From positions 1-28,994 of the IMG/VR virus record IMGVR_UViG_3300042923_000600: a stretch of 28,994 nucleotides of DNA; one strand, 5' to 3'. The DNA is from a virus. Below the pieces are notes generated by a model. The model was not told the origin of the DNA. It did no database searches and worked only from the letters and a program-made list of their open reading frames with translations. The position numbers and the translations under genes are program-made. Positions 14,843-21,596 of the stretch are shown here, in pieces. How positions within the stretch are numbered: position 1 is the stretch's first letter; each line of letters begins with the position of its first letter.

Positions 14843-16078
14843 TTAGTCTCCTTCCAAGACATCGATGTCGGATTGCTGCTCGTCGCGCTCACCATAGAGC
14901 ATGGTGAGCATGGCAGGGCAGGCCTTGCTACCCTTGTCACTGCGTGAGTGCGGGTTGGCCGGACAGAACGTGCAGTGCCCTCCGGGTGTGAGCTTCTTGT
15001 CTCCACCCAGGATAGCGCGCTCGCTCTCCTTCATCTCGTTACTCCACTCGTGGAGCTTCGCGAACGAGATGGTCCAGTCGTTCGTGTTGTTGCGCTGCAT
15101 GATGTGCAGCTTGACCTCCGGGTAGTTGACACCGCCGAACGTCCACGCGTAGTACATGAGCTGCGTGTTGTTCGTTGCGTCGATCTCGATCTCACCCATC
15201 TTAAGGTCCAGCACGTGCATAACGTACTTGTCCTTGATGACGAGGTCGACCGTGGTCTTGGGCTTGGTGCTCAACCACTCGGCTGTGGTCTTGACCTCCA
15301 CGAGAATCTCGAGGGAGTCTGCGTCCATCGTGTCAATGAGGTCTGCCACGTACTCGATGGCCTCAGCCATAGCAACCACGTAGCGAGGTTCGACGGCCTT
15401 GTCACGGGTACCCGTGACGCTGCCCGACGCATCCTTGACAGGGACCTGGTAGACCAGAGCGACGGCGATCTCGTATGCGATGGGCGGTGCTACCTTGTAG
15501 AGCATGAACCACCACACGATGTACGCCTTCTTGTCAGACAGGAGCTTGATCCTGTCCCGGCGCTCGCTGATCTCTCTCAGGAACTTGGCTTTCTCCCTGA
15601 GTCCCTCGCCCGGAGAAACGGCATCCGCGAAAATTTCGTGGAGTTGCGTACCGACCCCCTTCCAGCCATCGTCGTTGCGCTCCGGATACTGGAAGCCCGG
15701 AATCGCTTCTTCGAGGTTCGCGCTCCCGTGGCACTTGTGGTACCTGTTCGCGTATGATGCGCTGAACCTGAACTCGTGACTCATCGGGATCACGTCGTTC
15801 TCATCCAGGACATCGAGTACTTCTGTTGTCATCGGCATCCTCAGCTTTCCCGTGTCGGTGCTCATGAGTCTTGTCGGCTCCGCTCCGTACGCTCGGAGCA
15901 GGGCCGTGTGCTTCTTGCACGTCGTGTAGATGGTCTCGACCCAGTTGTTGCAGTCCTTGAGTTCACACCTGTAGAGCGACGTGCAGGCGTAGCATGTGGT
16001 GTAGCCTTCCCAAGCGTAGCGCTTGACAAGGTGCCCACAGCTACTGCACAGGCGGCGGGTTGCCGTTGACGTCGACAT
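14843..16078 (-). CDS. Cas4/RecB-like exonuclease with N-terminal zinc domain
   Basis: This is a PD-(D/E)XK nuclease of the DUF2800/Cas4-RecB type. The core shows Asp278, Asp291 and Lys293 in TTVDLV...HVLDLKMGE, followed by NNTQLMYY (the QL motif). Four cysteines (Cys116 in RYHKCHGS; Cys369, Cys372 and Cys387 in HCTFCPA...KACPA) fit a Cas4-like iron-sulfur cluster. The first 55 residues add CSSC, CYAC and further cysteines, a zinc-ribbon-like domain not usual in the family. Start 16078 is a judgement; it lacks a clear ribosome site and overlaps the 41-aa gene by 38 bases. It is likely to process DNA ends in recombination. Confidence 0.85.
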   Translation of the reverse strand: MSTSTATRRLCSSCGHLVKRYAWEGYTTCYACTSLYRCELKDCNNWVETIYTTCKKHTALLRAYGAEPTRLMSTDTGKLRMPMTTEVLDVLDENDVIPMSHEFRFSASYANRYHKCHGSANLEEAIPGFQYPERNDDGWKGVGTQLHEIFADAVSPGEGLREKAKFLREISERRDRIKLLSDKKAYIVWWFMLYKVAPPIAYEIAVALVYQVPVKDASGSVTGTRDKAVEPRYVVAMAEAIEYVADLIDTMDADSLEILVEVKTTAEWLSTKPKTTVDLVIKDKYVMHVLDLKMGEIEIDATNNTQLMYYAWTFGGVNYPEVKLHIMQRNNTNDWTISFAKLHEWSNEMKESERAILGGDKKLTPGGHCTFCPANPHSRSDKGSKACPAMLTMLYGERDEQQSDIDVLEGD

Positions 16079-16166
16079 GGTCGTCGTCGTCCGGGTGGAC
16101 GGGCCGGATGCAGCGCATGCGCTCTTCCTGCCCTTCGAGGTCCCATTCGAACTCACACCAACGCAT
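16041..16166 (-). CDS. Small acidic protein with Cys/His, 41 aa
   Basis: The ATG at 16166 has an excellent AAGGAG seven bases upstream. The product starts MRWCEFEWDLEGQEERMRC and continues with His and an Asp-rich run (HPDDDDHVDV). The gene overlaps the upstream zinc-finger gene by 14 bases and the nuclease start by 38. It could be a small metal-binding protein; the function is unknown. Confidence 0.55.
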   Translation of the reverse strand: MRWCEFEWDLEGQEERMRCIRPVHPDDDDHVDVNGNPPPVQ

Positions 16167-16362
16167 CAGCGTTCTCCTTCTTATCGAGGTTCCGGTGTGC
16201 GCCCTTGCAGACACACATGCAGATACCTCCCTTGTGGCCCTTCGGGAACTGACAGCCGTGCCTGCGCCCGTTGATCTTGTCACCGTTCTTGGCGGTGTCG
16301 TGCGTCGACCACATGGTCGGGCACAGGTTGGCGATGGCCTCGTTACGTTCTTGCTCTTCCAT
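16153..16362 (-). CDS. Small Cys/His-rich protein, 69 aa
   Basis: Start ATG 16362 follows GAGGG; an in-frame ATG at 16392 is also possible. The sequence contains CPTMWSTH and then HGCQFPKGHKGGICMCVC, a Cys/His pattern typical of small zinc-binding phage proteins. The specific family is not recognised. It heads the nuclease unit after the hairpin at 16398-16429. Confidence 0.65.
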   Translation of the reverse strand: MEEQERNEAIANLCPTMWSTHDTAKNGDKINGRRHGCQFPKGHKGGICMCVCKGAHRNLDKKENADALV

Positions 16363-16397
16363 TTGCCCTCGATCTTGTTGTGAAGTGTGCATAGATA

Positions 16398-16429
16398 AGG
16401 CGGGGCACCTGCCGACAGGTGCCCCGCCT
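16398..16429 (-). terminator. Hairpin after the ssDNA-binding protein gene
   Basis: AGGCGGGGCACCTG (16398-16411) and CAGGTGCCCCGCCT (16416-16429) form a perfect 14-bp stem with a 4-base loop, 28 bases after the stop. On the minus strand it is followed by TATCTATG rather than a clean T-run. It probably ends or attenuates the 17.2-16.5 kb transcript. Confidence 0.7.
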
Positions 16430-16456
16430 CAGGGAAGCGGTCCTGTAGCTACAGGA

Positions 16457-17206
16457 TTACTCTTCCCAGTCGTCCCCGTCTTCGAGGACTGCGGCGTCGC
16501 CTGCTCCGCCCGTGACCGGCAAGCCGAGATGCGGGAGCAGGTAGAGCGCGTTGCCGTACGCCGTGACAGCGCCGTTGCCCGCCGCGTTCTCGAACGCGTT
16601 CATGCGGAGCGACGTGCGGAAGTGCCAGTTGGCACCCCACCACAGGGCGTCCGGGTCCTTGCGCTCGTCCGGCAGCTCGATCTGGCTGAGCGGGACGGTG
16701 ACCTGCACGCCGTCCTGCTTGATGATCGCCTTCTTCGGGAAGTCCTTCTCGAACGGCCCGGAGAACTTGATCTTGTACTCGTAGCCGTCGGGCGCGTTCT
16801 CACGGTCCTTGGGCGTGAGGTAGCGGAGCGGGAGGTTGGGCTTCTCCTTGCGCCCTTCCGCCACGGTCCACTTCTCGTCCGAGACCTGCTTGATGAGCTC
16901 GTCGACGAGGTCGGCGTCGAGCGCCTTGCTCCGACCGAACTCGTCCTTGAGACGACGTGCGAAGGGCAGGTACGTCTCAGCGAGGTACGTCACCGCCTTG
17001 CGGTAGTTGTCCTCGGTGAGCAGGAGGTTCGCACCGATCTTGTCCGGGTACTCCGGCGGGTTGATCTTGCGACGCGTGCGCCACTCGGTGAGGGCCTCCA
17101 GGTCCGCCTCACTCGTGATCGGGAAGGACAGGAGTCCCTCGATGACGAGGTTCTTGGGCCAAGGGATCTCGATCTTGGACGGTGCTGCTTTGGTTGAGGT
17201 TGCCAT
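16457..17206 (-). CDS. Probable single-stranded DNA-binding protein, 249 aa
   Basis: The C-terminus is strongly acidic with a terminal aromatic (DAAVLEDGDDWEE), as in phage ssDNA-binding proteins that recruit partners. The segment FENAAGNGAVTAYGNALYLL resembles the conserved strand-turn of DUF2815/gp2.5-like proteins. Its place beside replication genes fits. No exact family match can be made by eye, so the call is moderate. Start ATG 17206 is preceded by a purine-rich GAGAAAGAG. A hairpin follows the gene, consistent with a highly expressed unit. Confidence 0.6.
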   Translation of the reverse strand: MATSTKAAPSKIEIPWPKNLVIEGLLSFPITSEADLEALTEWRTRRKINPPEYPDKIGANLLLTEDNYRKAVTYLAETYLPFARRLKDEFGRSKALDADLVDELIKQVSDEKWTVAEGRKEKPNLPLRYLTPKDRENAPDGYEYKIKFSGPFEKDFPKKAIIKQDGVQVTVPLSQIELPDERKDPDALWWGANWHFRTSLRMNAFENAAGNGAVTAYGNALYLLPHLGLPVTGGAGDAAVLEDGDDWEE

Positions 17207-17244
17207 GCTGGCTCTTTCTCTTGTGATGGTTGTTGTCTGCTTGA

Positions 17245-17514
17245 CTAGGCTGCTTGACTGAGTTGGTCGATGAGGTCGTTGATCCGCTGGGGCTGGAAGC
17301 CAGCCCAACCGCCTGACTCGCCTCCGTCGATGAGAACGACGGGAGCAGACAGGTGCCCGAGTTCCTTGAGGGTGTTGGTCGTTGTCTCGTCCATGACGAT
17401 CCGCTCATACGGAACGCCCTTCGTGGTCAGGACCTTTTCGGTCATGATGCACTGACGACACTCGATCTCACCCCTCTTCGTGGGCTCGGGCTTGACGTAG
17501 ACTGTGACCTTCAA
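17245..17514 (-). CDS. nrdH: NrdH-like glutaredoxin, 89 aa
   Basis: This thioredoxin-fold redoxin carries the CRQC active site (residues 19-22), a cis-proline segment SAPVVLIDG and the C-terminal signature WAGFQPQRI that resembles NrdH. NrdH usually donates electrons to class Ib ribonucleotide reductase; no reductase is encoded here, so it may serve the host enzyme. The start is a TTG at 17514 behind a strong AAGGAGG that overlaps the upstream stop; no in-frame ATG is available. Confidence 0.85.
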   Translation of the reverse strand: MKVTVYVKPEPTKRGEIECRQCIMTEKVLTTKGVPYERIVMDETTTNTLKELGHLSAPVVLIDGGESGGWAGFQPQRINDLIDQLSQAA

Positions 17515-17523
17515 TGGGCCTCC

Positions 17524-17718
17524 TTAGCGTGTCAGCAAGAAGCGGAAGTGCTCCTTGCTTCTGGTCCTCTTGGCTCCACACTTGCACTGCCAGGTGTAGT
17601 ACTTGTCTGACAGATGTGGACGCTTCCGAAGTCTCATGCGGTGCTTGTGCACCTTCATCTCTTTGGCCTCGACTTGCTCGTTGCCAACGGTGTAGTGCAT
17701 GGTGCAGTCCTTACACAT
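17524..17718 (-). CDS. Small zinc-ribbon-like protein, 64 aa
   Basis: Two Cys pairs are present, MCKDC at the start and WQCKCGAKRT (about residues 43-52), separated by a basic His/Arg-rich segment (HKHRMRLRKR). This suggests a compact zinc-binding, nucleic-acid-contacting protein. ATG 17718 overlaps the upstream stop by eight bases. The family is not recognised. Confidence 0.7.
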   Translation of the reverse strand: MCKDCTMHYTVGNEQVEAKEMKVHKHRMRLRKRPHLSDKYYTWQCKCGAKRTRSKEHFRFLLTR

Positions 17719-18712
17719 TGACAGCTTCGAGCGCGAGGTTGGCAGCGTCGAACAGTACCCTGTCCGGCGTCAGCATCTGCCGCTTGAAGCGCGTGATCTT
17801 GGACGTGGCTGCACGCACGTGACCCTGGTACGAGGACGCTGCCTCGAAGAGTCCGAGTGCCGTGCCACGCACGCCGTCACTGAACCCGTTGAACATCTCG
17901 ATCGTGAGTTCGGCTCGCGCCATCTTCACGTTCTCCTGCACACGGTCGCTGATGACAGCCGTGTTGGGCATCGGGATGAACTGGTCCACGAACCAGACTG
18001 TCTGGTCCATGTTGACCTTGAGGTTGGCCATCGCCTCCTTCATGTCCTTCCAGAGGTCGATGCCACGCCGCCACTCACCGAGGAACTCGGTGATCTCCTC
18101 GATGCGCTCGCGCATGTTGGTCGTGTGCGCCAGAGACAGCGACATGTTCTGCATGTCGGCCATGAAGTCCGCGTAGGAGCTGGTGTTCCAGCACTGGATG
18201 CGGACGTTCGTGTTCTGGAAGCGGCACGCCTTGCCAGGCACATACGAGTTCTGCAGTGCCTGATACGAGAACGACGTACCCTGCGGGTCGCCCTTGATCG
18301 TGATCTCCTCGTCGAGCTTGAGCAGGATCCAGATGTCTCGCCCGTCTCGGAGCGAGCCTGCCGTCTCGATGAGCACGCCCTTGTTGCGGCGCTGAATCTC
18401 TTCGACGATGTCCCAGAGTTCGGACGGCTGAATCTCCGGGCGGTCACGCGGAACAGGTGCGAGCACCATGTCCGTGTCGGACCGCACGTTGATCTGCTCG
18501 TCTTCGATGAGCTGGAACTGGTGCGTCAGCTCGCCGGTCGGTGTGATGACCGGCACGCGACGGTAGATGTCCTCGCGCAGAACGCTGAACGGGTGTACGA
18601 GCTTCTCCGCCTCTTCCCGAGTCGGGTACTCGCTAAGAAGGTCCTCTAGTCCGTGCCACATGGGCTCGCGTACTGAGAGGACCTTGTCGGTCTTTCTGAT
18701 TTCGTGCGCCAT
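17711..18712 (-). CDS. DUF932 (phage/plasmid-like) protein, 333 aa
   Basis: The length and features such as KVLSVREPMWHGLEDLLSEY, VLREDIYRRVPV, and the segment around CRFQNTNVRIQCWNTSSYAD with LSLAHTTNMRERI are typical of DUF932 proteins, found widely in phages and plasmids. Their biochemical role is unknown. Start ATG 18712 (MAHEIRKTDK) follows GGAAGGAAC and a promoter with a TATAAT box. The frame upstream of the start is a structured leader. Confidence 0.8.
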   Translation of the reverse strand: MAHEIRKTDKVLSVREPMWHGLEDLLSEYPTREEAEKLVHPFSVLREDIYRRVPVITPTGELTHQFQLIEDEQINVRSDTDMVLAPVPRDRPEIQPSELWDIVEEIQRRNKGVLIETAGSLRDGRDIWILLKLDEEITIKGDPQGTSFSYQALQNSYVPGKACRFQNTNVRIQCWNTSSYADFMADMQNMSLSLAHTTNMRERIEEITEFLGEWRRGIDLWKDMKEAMANLKVNMDQTVWFVDQFIPMPNTAVISDRVQENVKMARAELTIEMFNGFSDGVRGTALGLFEAASSYQGHVRAATSKITRFKRQMLTPDRVLFDAANLALEAVNV

Positions 18713-18742
18713 ACTGGTTCCTTCCATCGACGCGATCCAACC

Positions 18743-18769
18743 ATTATACCACGTCTCGGCGAGGCGTGG
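18743..18769 (-). promoter_or_regulatory. Extended -10 promoter with adjacent operator-like palindrome
   Basis: On the minus strand, TGGTATAAT (extended -10; TATAAT at 18743-18748) lies about 31 bases before ATG 18712. Directly upstream, 18749-18769 is a near-perfect 21-base inverted repeat, CCACG-C-CTCG/CGAG-A-CGTGG, occupying the spacer where a repressor or activator would sit. No TTGACA -35 is present. Regulation by a phage factor such as WhiB or an HTH protein is possible. Confidence 0.6.
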
Positions 18770-18809
18770 GTTTCCCTTGTGACGGGAGTTATTGAAGTGA
18801 TTTCGAGAG

Positions 18810-18886
18810 GTGCCCGCCTCTGGACCCGGCCTGCCACCCGAATGGGGGAGGCTACGGTCGCCCCAACGGGGCGCAGAGGCGGGCAC
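18810..18886 (-). terminator. Long hairpin region between the 88-aa gene and the DUF932 promoter
   Basis: GTGCCCGCCTCTG (18810-18822) pairs perfectly with CAGAGGCGGGCAC (18874-18886), enclosing a second hairpin GCCCC-AAC-GGGGC (18860-18872). The 156-base gap 18769-18924 holds no gene. A terminator for the upstream unit, or a structured leader, are the alternatives; no T-run is seen. Confidence 0.5.
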
Positions 18887-18924
18887 ACGGCCACGGTGCG
18901 GGGGTCACCCGCGCCGGGCCACCC

Positions 18925-19191
18925 TCAGTGGTGGGTCTCCAGGCAGTCGGCGTTGTCGGTCTCCAGAGCGAGGACCTTGAAGCGCTCGATCTCTGCCTTG
19001 ACGCGGTCGATCTCCTCTTCGGTGTGATCGTCAGCGTGGTGGGCGAGGTAGTCCTCGCCTGCCTCAGCCTGCTTCCGGAAGATCTCCGCCTGCGTCCGAT
19101 GCCAGGCCAGATGCTCCCGATGGTTCTTCGCCTTGAGGCTGTTGTTCATCATGCGCGTCGCCTGCCGGGAGCGCTTGATAATGAGATGCAC
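18925..19191 (-). CDS. Helical hypothetical protein, 88 aa
   Basis: GTG 19191 has GGAGG six bases upstream; ATG 19152 is an alternative. The sequence is a long charged helix, probably coiled coil (HLAWHRTQAEIFRKQAEAGE, EEEIDRVKAEIERFKVLALE), ending in a His pair. Its first 128 bases overlap the previous gene in another frame; this frame has the better codon usage there. The function is unknown. Confidence 0.65.
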   Translation of the reverse strand: MHLIIKRSRQATRMMNNSLKAKNHREHLAWHRTQAEIFRKQAEAGEDYLAHHADDHTEEEIDRVKAEIERFKVLALETDNADCLETHH

Positions 19192-19414
19192 TGCTAACCT
19201 CCATGATGGTCATGATCTCGCTACCAGGGTCGAGATGTGCGATGAGTGCGAACTTGAGAGCTTCAAGAGCGCATGGTCCCAGCTGCCGACCCTGTTTCAG
19301 GTCTGCAGCCAGGTCCTTGATGACGACTTCGATGTACTCCATGTTGACGTTGTGCAGCTCGATCAAGTCCCCGCAAGCAGGGCAGTCGAACTGCACGATG
19401 CGAGCTGCGGGCAT
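19064..19414 (-). CDS. Hypothetical protein with CPAC motif, 116 aa
   Basis: ATG 19414 (MPAARIVQFDCPACGDL) overlaps the stop region of the upstream gene. The Cys pair near the N-terminus suggests a partial zinc ribbon, followed by helices (NMEYIEVVIKDLAADLKQG, LGPCALEALKFALIAHLD). The last 43 residues, read in the overlap with the 88-aa gene, are Gly/Glu/Ser-rich with poor codon usage. That tail may be non-functional or the result of a frameshift. Confidence 0.6.
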   Translation of the reverse strand: MPAARIVQFDCPACGDLIELHNVNMEYIEVVIKDLAADLKQGRQLGPCALEALKFALIAHLDPGSEIMTIMEVSSASHYQALPAGDAHDEQQPQGEEPSGASGLASDAGGDLPEAG

Positions 19415-19734
19415 TAGTCCTCCGGACGGTTGAGCGCCTCGTCGAGAGCGAGCTCGCAGAAGATGACGCCGAGCGGGACGGTGTTGTGATACACCTTGAA
19501 GTACATGCTCGACACGTTGCCGATGGGTGTGGCGAAGACTCGACGCAGTCGCTTCTCGCCCTTGAGCAGGATCATGTACGGAGTCTGACGCTCCGTGTAC
19601 GGTCCCTTGAACTGTGCTGCCTTGGTGGTGTTGTTCTCGACACGCTCGACGCGCTCGATCGCATCGTGCTTGAGCTTCCAGGTGTCGGTGACGATGCAAC
19701 GTTCCCGCATCGGTGTGATGTCGTGCTGGCTCAT
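19414..19734 (-). CDS. Hypothetical protein, 106 aa
   Basis: The family is not recognised. ATG 19734 overlaps the preceding stop by four bases (ATGA). It has a basic helical first half (TWKLKHDAIERVERVENNTT) and a beta-rich second half (PYMILLKGEKRLRRVFATPI, MYFKVYHNTVPLGVIFCEL). It belongs to a chain of small coupled genes of unknown function. Confidence 0.7.
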   Translation of the reverse strand: MSQHDITPMRERCIVTDTWKLKHDAIERVERVENNTTKAAQFKGPYTERQTPYMILLKGEKRLRRVFATPIGNVSSMYFKVYHNTVPLGVIFCELALDEALNRPED

Positions 19735-20027
19735 GCTAGCTCCTTGAAGAATCTCGTAAGCTTCTGACGAAGCAATACGTCGGGGAACTCCGAGATGCTA
19801 GTAGCCTTCATCATACCCGAGGGCATGATGATCAGGCGCACGTTACCGCCCTCAAGAGGGACGAGAGTAACGAGCAGGACGGGGCGTCCTGGTCCTAGCT
19901 TAACCTCGAAGGGTCGTGTACTGCCGATGTACATGCGAATGAACGGCAGATTGTACTCAACAAGGACATCGAATAGATCCTTGTTGTAGGCGATGATACG
20001 CCTGAGCGTGTCGAGCTTAGTACCCAA
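19731..20027 (-). CDS. Hypothetical protein, 98 aa
   Basis: The start is TTG 20027 with AGAAGG upstream; no better ATG lies nearby. A helical N-terminus (TLRRIIAYNKDLFDVLVEYN) is followed by beta-strands (RPVLLVTLVPLEGGNVRLII). It overlaps the zinc-ribbon gene by 11 bases. The family is not recognised. Confidence 0.65.
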   Translation of the reverse strand: MGTKLDTLRRIIAYNKDLFDVLVEYNLPFIRMYIGSTRPFEVKLGPGRPVLLVTLVPLEGGNVRLIIMPSGMMKATSISEFPDVLLRQKLTRFFKELA

Positions 20028-20199
20028 TGTTCACCTTCTCAGGTGTGTGGACAGGGCACTCCGGATTCCACTCACCTTCGATGTAGCTAGGAATGTGAGG
20101 TTCTCCAGGTATCCGTGCCTCATAGAGAAAGCACGTACAACCTGGACAGAAGTGCGTCATGTAGTGCGTGTTCTCAGCACCACAGAAAGGGCATGTCAT
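20017..20199 (-). CDS. Small zinc-ribbon protein, 60 aa
   Basis: MTCPFCGAENTHYMTHFCPGC shows two Cys-x2-Cys knuckles of a zinc ribbon; a later Cys/His (ECPVH) is also present. ATG 20199 lies shortly after a strong hairpin, with no clear Shine-Dalgarno, so expression may be weak or use a structured leader. It may bind nucleic acid or protein. Confidence 0.7.
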   Translation of the reverse strand: MTCPFCGAENTHYMTHFCPGCTCFLYEARIPGEPHIPSYIEGEWNPECPVHTPEKVNIGY

Positions 20200-20208
20200 G
20201 ATGTGGCA

Positions 20209-20244
20209 CAGCCCCTGCCTCTCTCGGGTGAGAGGCAGGGGCTG
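20209..20244 (-). terminator. Strong hairpin after the 156-aa gene
   Basis: CAGCCCCTGCCTCTC (20209-20223) and GAGAGGCAGGGGCTG (20230-20244) form a perfect 15-bp stem with a 6-base loop, 32 bases after the stop at 20277. There is no T-run. Terminator, attenuator or 3' protective hairpin are all possible. Confidence 0.65.
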
Positions 20245-20276
20245 CTATCCCTGGTAGCGGGACTGTTGCCGACGAC

Positions 20277-20747
20277 TCAGAGCTCGACGCCCTGGGCCTT
20301 CAGCAGCTCGGCGAGCGCCTGCAGGTCCTCGGGCGAGGCGGAGGCGATGATGTCCTCGGCCTTCTCCTTGACCGTCTTGACGACGCGCGGCTTCTTCTCG
20401 CGCAGCTTCTCCTCGAAGGCCTCGGCGTCGAACACGAAGTTCGCGTAGCCGTTCTTCGCGTCCTCGTTGGTGAGGGCCTTGATGGCGAGGTTGAGCTGGG
20501 TCTCGTCGCTCTTCTTGCGGAAGACCTCGACGGGGTTGTCGACGCGGTCGGCGACCTCGGCGAGCGCCGGGACCTGGTTGCCGAAGAGCTCCTCGACCCG
20601 GTCGGGTGCGAGGTCCGAGATGATGTTGAAGTACTCGACGAAGCGCTTGACGCTCTGTCGGGGCCGGTCGCCGATGGCGGCACGCGTGGCGGCGGCGGCC
20701 TCGCTGATCTCGGTCGAGGTCTCTTCGGGAGTGGTGGCCTTAGCCAT
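20277..20747 (-). CDS. Hypothetical protein, 156 aa, likely highly expressed
   Basis: ATG 20747 (MAKATTPEETSTEIS) has GGAAGGAAG upstream. The protein is helical and highly charged (PRQSVKRFVEYFNIISDL, AEAFEEKLREKKPRVVKTVK) with a C-terminal helix (PEDLQALAELLKAQGVEL). Codons are almost all G/C-ending, suggesting strong expression. The gene is a monocistronic unit between a structured leader with its own -10 box and a strong hairpin. The family is not recognised; an abundant early DNA- or host-binding protein is a guess. Confidence 0.8.
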   Translation of the reverse strand: MAKATTPEETSTEISEAAAATRAAIGDRPRQSVKRFVEYFNIISDLAPDRVEELFGNQVPALAEVADRVDNPVEVFRKKSDETQLNLAIKALTNEDAKNGYANFVFDAEAFEEKLREKKPRVVKTVKEKAEDIIASASPEDLQALAELLKAQGVEL

Positions 20748-20772
20748 GATGTTCTTCCTTCCGGATGGTTTC

Positions 20773-20845
20773 AGCGGGTGCACCCGCTACTGAGTGTTCG
20801 TACTCAGTGTGCGAGGGCCGGTCCCGAGACGCCAGAGTCGGGACC
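20773..20845 (-). promoter_or_regulatory. Structured 5' leader: three consecutive hairpins
   Basis: AGCGGGTGCACCCGCT (20773-20788) is a perfect 16-base palindrome. ACTGAGT/ACTCAGT (20789-20795, 20802-20808) and GGTCCCGA/TCGGGACC (20820-20827, 20838-20845) are perfect hairpins. They occupy the leader between the -10 box at 20885-20890 and ATG 20747. They may control translation or stability of the 156-aa protein mRNA, or bind a regulator. Confidence 0.55.
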
Positions 20846-20884
20846 AGCCCCCACGCACCGAGGGCGGTGGTTGGGCGTACTACT

Positions 20885-20890
20885 ATTATG
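20885..20890 (-). promoter_or_regulatory. Putative -10 box CATAAT
   Basis: On the minus strand GGGCATAATAGTAG lies in the gap after the 88-aa gene (20916-21182) and 138 bases before ATG 20747. It resembles the TATAATGG boxes elsewhere on this strand. No -35 is seen. Confidence 0.4.
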
Positions 20891-20915
20891 CCCTGTTCCG
20901 CCGCCCCACGCGCGC

Positions 20916-21182
20916 CTAGTTCGTGTCGATCACGAATAAGCCGGGCGTGTTCGTCGGTTTGATCTTGCCGATCAGCGTCAGGTGCTTGCCGATTACTGCT
21001 CGTGCGTGGATGAGTTCACTTGGCGTGACCATTACCACAACGCGCAGATCGATCGTGCCCGCTTCCAGCTCAGCGAGCAAGGTCAGTAGCTCCACGAAGA
21101 AGCCTGGCTTCTCGCTCGTGGTGCACTCCCTATACGCTATGAGAACTGGGTTCGGGACAGCGCCTAGCATGGTGCTGTTCAT
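20916..21182 (-). CDS. Hypothetical protein, 88 aa
   Basis: ATG 21182 overlaps the upstream stop (ATGA). The protein has alternating hydrophobic strands and a helix (PGFFVELLTLLAELEAGTID, LRVVVMVTPSELIHARAVIG), suggesting a small alpha/beta fold. The family is not recognised. Confidence 0.7.
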   Translation of the reverse strand: MNSTMLGAVPNPVLIAYRECTTSEKPGFFVELLTLLAELEAGTIDLRVVVMVTPSELIHARAVIGKHLTLIGKIKPTNTPGLFVIDTN

Positions 21183-21496
21183 TGTGAGATCACCATGATC
21201 GGGAAGCCGAGCGGGTTCTGCAGCATGACTGCTGTCCAGTAACCGCCGAGCTCCTTGATGTTGGTCTCTCGAAGCTCTTCAGGTGTGTTGCGAAGAGCAT
21301 CGTTGATGAGGACGGTGAAGTCTGTCCACTTGTCGGGCTTGGTCATGACCACGTAGTCCGTGTACTTCCACTTGCCTGACGGCGTGAAGAAGTCGATCTG
21401 CCACGTGTTCGACGTTGCACCCATGCCGTCGATCAGGGTCTCTCGACCCTTCATGATCTCGATGGCCGCCTTCTGCACAGCGAGAGGCGCGCTCAT
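21179..21496 (-). CDS. Hypothetical protein, 105 aa
   Basis: ATG 21496 overlaps the small membrane gene by four bases (ATGA). It has a mixed alpha/beta composition (NTWQIDFFTPSGKWKYTDYV, then a helix and AVMLQNPLGFPIMVISQ). The family is not recognised. It is part of a tightly coupled run of genes at 22.1-20.9 kb. Confidence 0.7.
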   Translation of the reverse strand: MSAPLAVQKAAIEIMKGRETLIDGMGATSNTWQIDFFTPSGKWKYTDYVVMTKPDKWTDFTVLINDALRNTPEELRETNIKELGGYWTAVMLQNPLGFPIMVISQ

Positions 21497-21594
21497 TTCA
21501 GCACTGCCCCTGCTACCATGAGCATGCCTGCCATGACGCAAGCGCCGCCAGCGAACATGCCGATGATGAGGTGCTTGAACTCTGCTCGGGTCAT
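21493..21594 (-). CDS. 33-aa single-span membrane protein
   Basis: ATG 21594 lies two bases after the stop of the upstream gene, and the stop overlaps the next ATG by four bases. MTRAEFKHLI leads into a hydrophobic, glycine-rich helix (IGMFAGGACVMAGMLMVAGA), giving a basic N-terminus and one membrane span. The coupling on both sides supports a real gene despite its size. The function is unknown. Confidence 0.6.
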   Translation of the reverse strand: MTRAEFKHLIIGMFAGGACVMAGMLMVAGAVLK

Positions 21595-21596
21595 GG

